A stretch of DNA of 13,946 nt from an uncultured Collinsella sp. (GTDB lineage Bacteria; Actinomycetota; Coriobacteriia; Coriobacteriales; Coriobacteriaceae). The position numbers and the translations under genes are program-made. Below the pieces are notes generated by a model. That model saw only the letters and a list, made by a program, of their open reading frames with translations. It was not told the DNA's origin and made no database searches. Shown piece after piece: positions 13,916 through 13,946 of the stretch. Every line of letters begins with the position of its first letter. Positions within the stretch are counted from its first letter, which is position 1. The DNA is taken from assembly GCA_900552295.1 (NCBI GenBank), contig URZB01000013.1, positions 1-13,946 on the forward strand, in the 5' to 3' direction.

Positions 13916-13946
13916 CTGTCTCTTATACACATCTCCGAGCCCACGA
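13916..13946 (+). other. Sequencing adapter (Nextera/Tn5 mosaic end), not genomic
   Basis: CTGTCTCTTATACACATCT (13916-13934) is the 19-bp Tn5 mosaic end as used in Nextera libraries. CCGAGCCCACGA follows it, which is how the i7-side transposase adapter continues. All 31 final bases match this known construct, so this is untrimmed adapter at a contig end. Confidence 0.97.

Noticed and set aside
13916..13934. Tn5-like inverted repeat as a genuine transposon end
   Set aside because: The following bases continue as the commercial i7 adapter and the sequence ends there, so it is a library artefact.

Overview
The window reads as chromosomal DNA of a high-GC gut actinobacterium of the Coriobacteriia, most likely Collinsella. 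I infer this from the overall protein style and codon use; it rests on recognition, not on a database search. Twelve genes are supported, one of them cut by the left edge. The right edge ends in 31 bases that match the Nextera/Tn5 library adapter, so those bases are not genomic.

Left part (1-5.1 kb): the C-terminal tail of a response-regulator receiver domain, then a small flavin-binding PNPOx-fold protein, both on +. Facing them on - is a two-gene sensory operon, a substrate-binding lipoprotein followed with an ATGA overlap by a membrane hybrid histidine kinase. Upstream of that operon, also on -, is a MalY/PatB-type C-S lyase/aminotransferase. Hairpins separate the convergent genes and the two - strand units.

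Middle (5.1-7.2 kb): trmO (tRNA t6A37 methyltransferase, -) and an XRE-family regulator (+) diverge from a 132-bp region. A 6-3-6 palindrome lies there between the two predicted -35 boxes. The regulator fuses an XRE helix-turn-helix, a four-cysteine zinc ribbon and a TipAS-like ligand domain. A small CPYC glutaredoxin follows it.

Accessory patch (7.2-8.45 kb): an 834-bp gene-free stretch, visibly richer in A+T than its surroundings and full of hairpins, followed by an orphan ribbon-helix-helix gene. It holds a MITE-like unit with 30-bp perfect terminal inverted repeats. It also holds the first of two 82-bp direct repeats, each carrying a 19-bp-stem hairpin; the second lies just after the RHH gene. 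Together the repeats bracket the MITE-like unit and the RHH gene. Several decayed copies of a second hairpin motif are present as well.

Right part (8.45-13.9 kb, all -): a tRNA-dihydrouridine synthase, a very large single-chain MacB/FtsX-type ABC transporter with an unusually long extracytoplasmic domain, and a TlpA-like thioredoxin lipoprotein. Codon choice in the lipoprotein gene changes sharply about two thirds of the way along, which raises the possibility of a mosaic gene or an assembly join.

No CRISPR array, rRNA, tRNA or phage module was seen. The best candidates for unusual biology are the XRE-zinc ribbon-TipAS regulator with its shared operator, the SBP/hybrid-kinase sensor pair, and the hairpin-repeat patch around the orphan RHH gene.
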